Below are positions 60,387 to 64,000 of a stretch of DNA of 64,000 nt, in pieces. Made by a program: the position numbers and the translations under genes. The notes below the pieces were generated by a model. The model saw nothing but the letters and a program-made list of their open reading frames with translations. It did no database searches and was not told the origin of the DNA. Numbering within the stretch: the stretch's first letter is position 1; every line of letters begins with the position of its first letter. This stretch comes from Streptomyces sp. NBC_00190 (GTDB taxonomy: Bacteria; Actinomycetota; Actinomycetes; Streptomycetales; Streptomycetaceae). The stretch covers positions 5,208,001 through 5,272,000 of the forward strand of contig NZ_CP108131.1 of the NCBI RefSeq assembly GCF_036203305.1, written 5' to 3'.

Positions 60387-61016
60387 GTGGAACTGGCCCA
60401 TTACTCGGACTTCGCCGTGAGCCTGGTCAACACCGAGGAGCCGGCCCGCAACAAGGACTCGTTGACCTCGGTGGACGCCGTCCGCGCCCTCTTCGGCGCA
60501 AGCCTGCAGATGGCCCGCCGGGTCACCGACACCGACGTCACCCGCTTCCGCAACGTCCGCGGCCGGCTGCGCGCCGTCTTCGAGGCCGCCGACAGCGGGG
60601 ACCACGTCCTCGCGGTCGACCTGCTGAACTCGCTGCTCATGGAGTTCCCCGTCAGCCCCCAGGTCTCCGGCCACGAGACGATCGGCGAGGACGGCCGCCC
60701 CGACTGGCACATCCACCTCGCCGAGCACCCCTCGAACGCCTCCGCGGGATACGCCGCCATGGCGGCGATGGGCCTGGCCTTCCACGTCACCGAGCACGGC
60801 CCCGACCGCCTCGGCCTGTGCCAGGCAGCGCCCTGCCGCAACGCCTACCTCGACACCTCCACCAACCGCTCCCGGCGCTACTGCTCCGACCGCTGCGCCA
60901 CCCGGGCCAACGTGGCCGCCTACCGTGCCCGCAAGCGGCTGGAGGCCGAGGAGTCCGCCCGCAGCGGACGCACCGCCGAGACCGCCCAGGAGAGCCGGGC
61001 CCTGAGCGAGCGCTGA
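60387..61016 (+). CDS. CGNR zinc-finger regulatory protein (ABATE domain)
   Basis: A 209-residue protein. The N-terminal ABATE/RsfA-like part (~1-130) is followed by a zinc finger (LCQAAPCRNAYLDTS, RRYCSDRCATRANVAAYRARK), a variant of the CGNR motif. These proteins are predicted stress- or promoter-binding regulators in actinomycetes. GTG 60387 follows TAAGGA. Its 3' end overlaps the convergent sodX gene by 97 bp. Confidence 0.85.
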   Translation: MELAHYSDFAVSLVNTEEPARNKDSLTSVDAVRALFGASLQMARRVTDTDVTRFRNVRGRLRAVFEAADSGDHVLAVDLLNSLLMEFPVSPQVSGHETIGEDGRPDWHIHLAEHPSNASAGYAAMAAMGLAFHVTEHGPDRLGLCQAAPCRNAYLDTSTNRSRRYCSDRCATRANVAAYRARKRLEAEESARSGRTAETAQESRALSER

Positions 61017-61342
61017 TCCTCCCCGCGCGGCCGGATGCGCAGGACCGCCGTCGCCAGCACCAGTTCGTCGGGCACCGGCCCGTAGACGGTGCTGTCGCCG
61101 GTCTCGTTGTACGGGTTGTCGCCGAGCACCCACCAGCAGCCGCCCGGCCGCCGCTCCACCGCCCGCTTGATGACCAGCAGGTCCTGCTGGAACGGGTGGC
61201 GCAGCACCACCACGTCACCCGGACGGACCGCCGCTCCGTACCGGACCAGCACCTGGTCCCCGTGGACCAGCGTCGGCACCATCGACGGCCCGCTCACGTC
61301 GACCAGTCCGAAGCGCCCCCGCGGGTGCCCGCTCTCCACCAT
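60920..61342 (-). CDS. sodX: Nickel superoxide dismutase maturation protease SodX
   Basis: A 140-residue S24/S26-like signal-peptidase-type protease that removes the 14-residue leader of SodN to expose the nickel hook. Ser in SGPSMVPTLVHGDQVL and Lys in VIKRAVE form the dyad; GDNPYNETGDSTVYGPVP is the late family motif. The ATG at 61342 follows GAGGAGGTC. It is divergent from sodN. The last ~35 residues (Arg/Ala/Ser-rich) overlap the CGNR gene on the other strand and are unlikely to be essential. Confidence 0.92.
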   Translation of the reverse strand: MVESGHPRGRFGLVDVSGPSMVPTLVHGDQVLVRYGAAVRPGDVVVLRHPFQQDLLVIKRAVERRPGGCWWVLGDNPYNETGDSTVYGPVPDELVLATAVLRIRPRGEDQRSLRARLSWAVSAVRPLRADSSASSRLRAR

Positions 61343-61513
61343 TCCCGACCTCCTCGTCACCCCCGCATGCTGCCGTAAGGCCCCGTACATTCGCGCACCG
61401 GTCCGCCCACGACGCTGGACTTTTGTCCTAAGCCCATGGGGGCGACCGCGAAAACGGCATTCCGAGCGAGTAATCTCCCCCTTGAGAAGACGATCACGAG
61501 GAGGACAAACTCC

Positions 61514-61909
61514 ATGCTTTCCCGCCTCTTCGCCCCCAAGGCGAAGGTCTCCGCCCACTGCGATCTTCCGTGCGGCGTGTACGACCCTGCCCAGGCCCGC
61601 ATCGAGGCCGAGTCCGTCAAGGCCGTGCAGGAGAAGTACCAGGCCAACGACGACGCCGACTTCCGCGCGCGCGCCATCACCATCAAGGAGCAGCGCGCCG
61701 AGCTCGCCAAGCACCACGTCTCGGTGCTGTGGAGCGACTACTTCAAGCCGCCGCACTTCGAGAAGTACCCGCAGCTGCACACGCTGGTCAACGACACCCT
61801 GAAGGCCCTCTCGGCCGCCAAGGCGTCGAACGACCCGGCCACCGGCGCGAAGGCCCTTGAGCTCATCGCCGAGATCGACCGCATCTTCTGGGAGACCAAG
61901 GCCGCCTGA
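61514..61909 (+). CDS. sodN: Nickel-containing superoxide dismutase
   Basis: A 131-residue precursor with a 14-residue leader followed by the nickel hook HCDLPCGVYDP; the mature enzyme would be 117 residues. His1, Cys2 and Cys6 bind nickel. It detoxifies superoxide in the cytoplasm and is a hexamer in the family. ATG 61514 follows GAGGAGGACAAACTCC. In S. coelicolor the sodN mRNA 3' end is processed to a small RNA that targets sodF in nickel-rich conditions; the 3' UTR here was not proven to do so. Divergent sodX is its maturation protease. Confidence 0.96.
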   Translation: MLSRLFAPKAKVSAHCDLPCGVYDPAQARIEAESVKAVQEKYQANDDADFRARAITIKEQRAELAKHHVSVLWSDYFKPPHFEKYPQLHTLVNDTLKALSAAKASNDPATGAKALELIAEIDRIFWETKAA

Positions 61910-61939
61910 TCCGGCGCCTTGTGCACCTGGTGCACCCTG

Positions 61940-61982
61940 ACGAGAACGGCCCGACTGCAGCGCGCAGCCGGGCCGTTCTCGT
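61940..61982. terminator. Terminator after sodN (possible 3' end of a small RNA)
   Basis: A 14-bp perfect stem (ACGAGAACGGCCCG with CGGGCCGTTCTCGT) and a 15-base loop that itself can fold (CTGC/GCAG). It ends sodN transcription and faces the DUF6104-like gene. Confidence 0.8.
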
Positions 61983-61989
61983 GTCCAGG

Positions 61990-62178
61990 TCAGTCCTCCG
62001 TGTCGTCGTCCTCGTCGTCCAGGCGGGCCAGCCAGGTGGCCAGGCGTTCCACCGGGACCTCGAAGTCGGGATTCAGGTCGACGAACGTACGAAGCTGCTC
62101 GGCGAGCCACTCGAAGGTGACCTCCTCCTCGCCGCGCCGCTTCTCCAGCTCCTCGATGCCGCGATCGGTGAAGTACAA
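61990..62178 (-). CDS. DUF6104-like small acidic protein
   Basis: A 62-residue, highly conserved Streptomyces protein. One amphipathic helix region (RGIEELEKRRGEEEVTFEWL) is followed by LRTFVDLNPDFEVPVERLATWLARL and an acidic tail (DDEDDDTED). No catalytic motif. It starts with ATG at 62178; function unknown. It converges with sodN on one hairpin. Confidence 0.78.
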   Translation of the reverse strand: MYFTDRGIEELEKRRGEEEVTFEWLAEQLRTFVDLNPDFEVPVERLATWLARLDDEDDDTED

Positions 62179-62308
62179 GTCGGGCTCCGTGCCGTGATGT
62201 GGATGTGCAGGGGGGTGTTTCCCGCCAGGATAATCCGCTCTGCGGTGAGACCTCCCGCCTGCTGCGCCTGCGGCGCTAGCCTGGATGTCTCACGAGCAGG
62301 GGGCGCGA

Positions 62309-64000
62309 ATGACGGAAGGGCGCACGGCCCGCTCCGCGCGCGCCTTCGAGCTTCTGGAGCCCCTCGTACAGGCCGCGACCGTACGCGTCCACGCCCCGGC
62401 GGGCGGGTATGGATCCCCTGTGACCGGCCCCACCTGGGGGAGCGGCTTCTTCATCGCCCCCGGCTGGGTCCTGACGTGCGCGCACGTCGTCGGCGAAGGG
62501 GGTGCTGCGGTGCGTCTGACGGGGCGCGAGGTCGGCATCACCTTCTCCTCCGGGGGCAACGGTTCCACCGGGACCGTCACCGGGCGGGTGGAGTGCGTAC
62601 TGCCCGAGCGGCTGGAGGAGCGGCGCCCCGGCCCGCGGACCATGTGGGACCTGCCCGACCTGGCGCTGATCCGGGTCCTGGCCCCCGTCTCGCACGCCTG
62701 CGTCTGGCTGACCGACCGCTCCCGGCCGCGCTTCGAGGAGGTCGCGTACTTCGGCTGCACCGAGGACCTCGGCACGCCCGAGATCACGGGCCGCACCACC
62801 CGGCTCCGCGGCACCGCGGGCAACGGCGCGGCCATCCGGCTCGGCGACGACGACGAGATCGAACCCGGCATGTCCGGGGGCCCCGTGGTGGACCTGGCCC
62901 GCGGCGAGGTCGTCGGCGTGGTCAAGGCCCGCCGGCACACCGGGGCCGGCGGACTCGCCGTCTCGGTCGCGCAGCTGCGCACGCTGCCGATGCCCGCACG
63001 CGGCCAGACGGGGCTCTACCGGCGGGTCATGCAGGCCCACGACCTGCACCACTACGACCAGCACCTCAGCGACCTCAACAGCCGGCGGACCTGGACGGAC
63101 GTGCACGACGAACTCCCGGCCGAGGACGGGGACCCGTACGCCGGGCGCGGCCGCCTCACCCCCGGCGAGCGCACCACCCTGTGCGGGCTGCTGGCCGAAC
63201 TGCCCCCGCCGGGCTCCTCCGAGGTCGTACGGGCCCTGGTGGAGGCGGCGCGCGGGGAGGAGCCGGACCCGCACCCGCTCGCCCCGCTGAGCTGGCGCGA
63301 CGGGCTGGGGCTGCTGCACGACCCGCCGGGCGGGGCAGGGGAGGCGGCGGCCATGCTGCGGTACGCGACGGACGTGAGCGTGGCCGACTACCGCGAGCCG
63401 CCCACACCGGGCGCCGACGAGGAACTGTGGGACTGGGTACGGGCCACCGCCGAGCGGCTGTGGCGGCCGCTGCGCAGGGAGCTCGGCGAGCGCCACGAAC
63501 GGGGCCTGGCCGAGCGCGAGCTGCGCCGGCGGGCCTCGGCCGGGCGTGCCGTACGGGGTCCCGCCCGCCCGGCCGGCGGGCTGCCGACCGGGGCCTCGGC
63601 CCTGCTGCAGCTGTGGGCGCACGGCTGGGAGGACGTCTACGACTGGAAGGTCTCGGTGCTGGCGGGCCCGGCCCACCCCGGGCGGGTGCGGGCGGTGGAT
63701 TCGGGCGTACGGGCCACCCTGCGGGAGCTGCCCGAGGTGTTACGGGCCCCGCTCGCCGAGGCCTTCCGGGCCTCCGACACCCACGAGGCGGCGGCCGTGC
63801 TCGAAGTGGCCGTCGAACCGGAGCTGTTCGGGGTGCCCGTGGACGCATGGGTGCTGGTGGGCGGCGTACCGCTGGGGGTGCAGCGGCCGGTGGTGTTCCG
63901 CTACCCGGAGGGAAGCGGCGCGCCCGCCGCGGCCGCCCGGTGGGCCCGGGTGCAGGCGGGGCCGCTGCTCGACGAACGGGCCGACTGCGTACGGGGGCGT
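62309..64000 (+). CDS. Trypsin-like protease with VMAP-C-like domain (runs off right edge)
   Basis: A frame of 564 codons without a stop to the end of the window. Residues ~15-225 form a trypsin-like domain: His59 in VLTCAHVV, Asp117 in DLALIR and Ser189 in PGMSGGPVV make the triad. Residues ~275-355 are an all-helical middle domain. From ~370 on, tryptophan-rich segments (WDWVRATAERLWRPL, then LQLWAHGWEDV, then VEPELFGVPVDAWVL) match the VMAP-C region of vWA-MoxR-associated proteins. Such proteins belong to predicted biological-conflict systems. ATG 62309 (or 62285) follows GCAGGGGGCG. The rest of the system would lie beyond 64000. Confidence 0.85.
   Translation, partial: MTEGRTARSARAFELLEPLVQAATVRVHAPAGGYGSPVTGPTWGSGFFIAPGWVLTCAHVVGEGGAAVRLTGREVGITFSSGGNGSTGTVTGRVECVLPERLEERRPGPRTMWDLPDLALIRVLAPVSHACVWLTDRSRPRFEEVAYFGCTEDLGTPEITGRTTRLRGTAGNGAAIRLGDDDEIEPGMSGGPVVDLARGEVVGVVKARRHTGAGGLAVSVAQLRTLPMPARGQTGLYRRVMQAHDLHHYDQHLSDLNSRRTWTDVHDELPAEDGDPYAGRGRLTPGERTTLCGLLAELPPPGSSEVVRALVEAARGEEPDPHPLAPLSWRDGLGLLHDPPGGAGEAAAMLRYATDVSVADYREPPTPGADEELWDWVRATAERLWRPLRRELGERHERGLAERELRRRASAGRAVRGPARPAGGLPTGASALLQLWAHGWEDVYDWKVSVLAGPAHPGRVRAVDSGVRATLRELPEVLRAPLAEAFRASDTHEAAAVLEVAVEPELFGVPVDAWVLVGGVPLGVQRPVVFRYPEGSGAPAAAARWARVQAGPLLDERADCVRGR

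Noticed and set aside
62276..63676. 466-codon minus-strand frame
   Set aside because: Antisense to the protease/VMAP-like gene, which has clear catalytic motifs; the minus frame is Arg/Pro/Gly-rich without family features.

Overview
The window is chromosomal DNA from a Streptomyces-type actinomycete. Support comes from the very high GC content with G/C-rich third codon positions, frequent GTG starts, and a run of genes typical of the genus: sigR-rsrA, the dasR/dasABC chitosugar locus, nrdAB behind a cobalamin riboswitch, wblE, a sigB-type sigma factor with its anti-sigma factor, eshA, sodN/sodX and a malic enzyme. No integrase, transposase, phage block, CRISPR array, tRNA or rRNA was seen, so this looks like core chromosome with small accessory insertions. 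The species was not determined.

Layout. 0-6 kb: end of a catalase gene, a CBS-domain protein, hisN, a TetR regulator, an SMR exporter, the aroA-rsgA pair and an M50-type membrane protease. 6-14 kb: SRAP-domain protein, hydrolase, the thiol-stress pair sigR-rsrA with a visible SigR promoter and two start sites, two coupled HD-domain membrane proteins, a TPR protein, peptide deformylase and a tiny secreted triple-repeat peptide. 14-22 kb: AraC-type regulator, nrdB, nrdA with riboswitch and NrdR boxes, an acetyltransferase, ybdD-cstA. 22-29 kb: N-acetylglucosamine/chitobiose uptake and use (dasR, dasABC, dasD, nagB) with DasR sites. 29-36.7 kb: SDR/TetR pair, pdtaS, wblE with a Crp-like site, diacylglycerol kinase, sigH-type sigma factor and anti-sigma factor. 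36.7-43.5 kb: antiporter, PLP enzyme, a shortened Nudix gene, amidase, flavohemoglobin and NsrR with operators.

43.5-46.2 kb is the most interesting part: eshA, a Family 2B encapsulin shell protein with an inserted cyclic-nucleotide-binding domain, followed 5 bases later by a polyprenyl diphosphate synthase and one shared terminator. This suggests a protein nanocompartment linked to isoprenoid synthesis. 46-53 kb holds an acetyltransferase, RibD-like reductase, snapalysin with a divergent LysR regulator, and a DUF4097-PadR operon with its operator. 53-60 kb holds a ClpN-domain protein with a small autoregulated helix-turn-helix protein, an oxidoreductase, malic enzyme and a glutamate-type ABC importer. 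60-64 kb holds a methyltransferase, CGNR protein, nickel superoxide dismutase with its maturation protease, and a gene running off the right edge for a trypsin-like protease with a VMAP-C-like region, of the kind known from biological-conflict systems.

Much of the window concerns stress sensing (SigR, NsrR, SodN, WblE, SigH) and nutrient signalling (Das, PdtaS, CstA). Coordinates were read by eye. Families are assigned from motifs and neighbours, and no database was searched.
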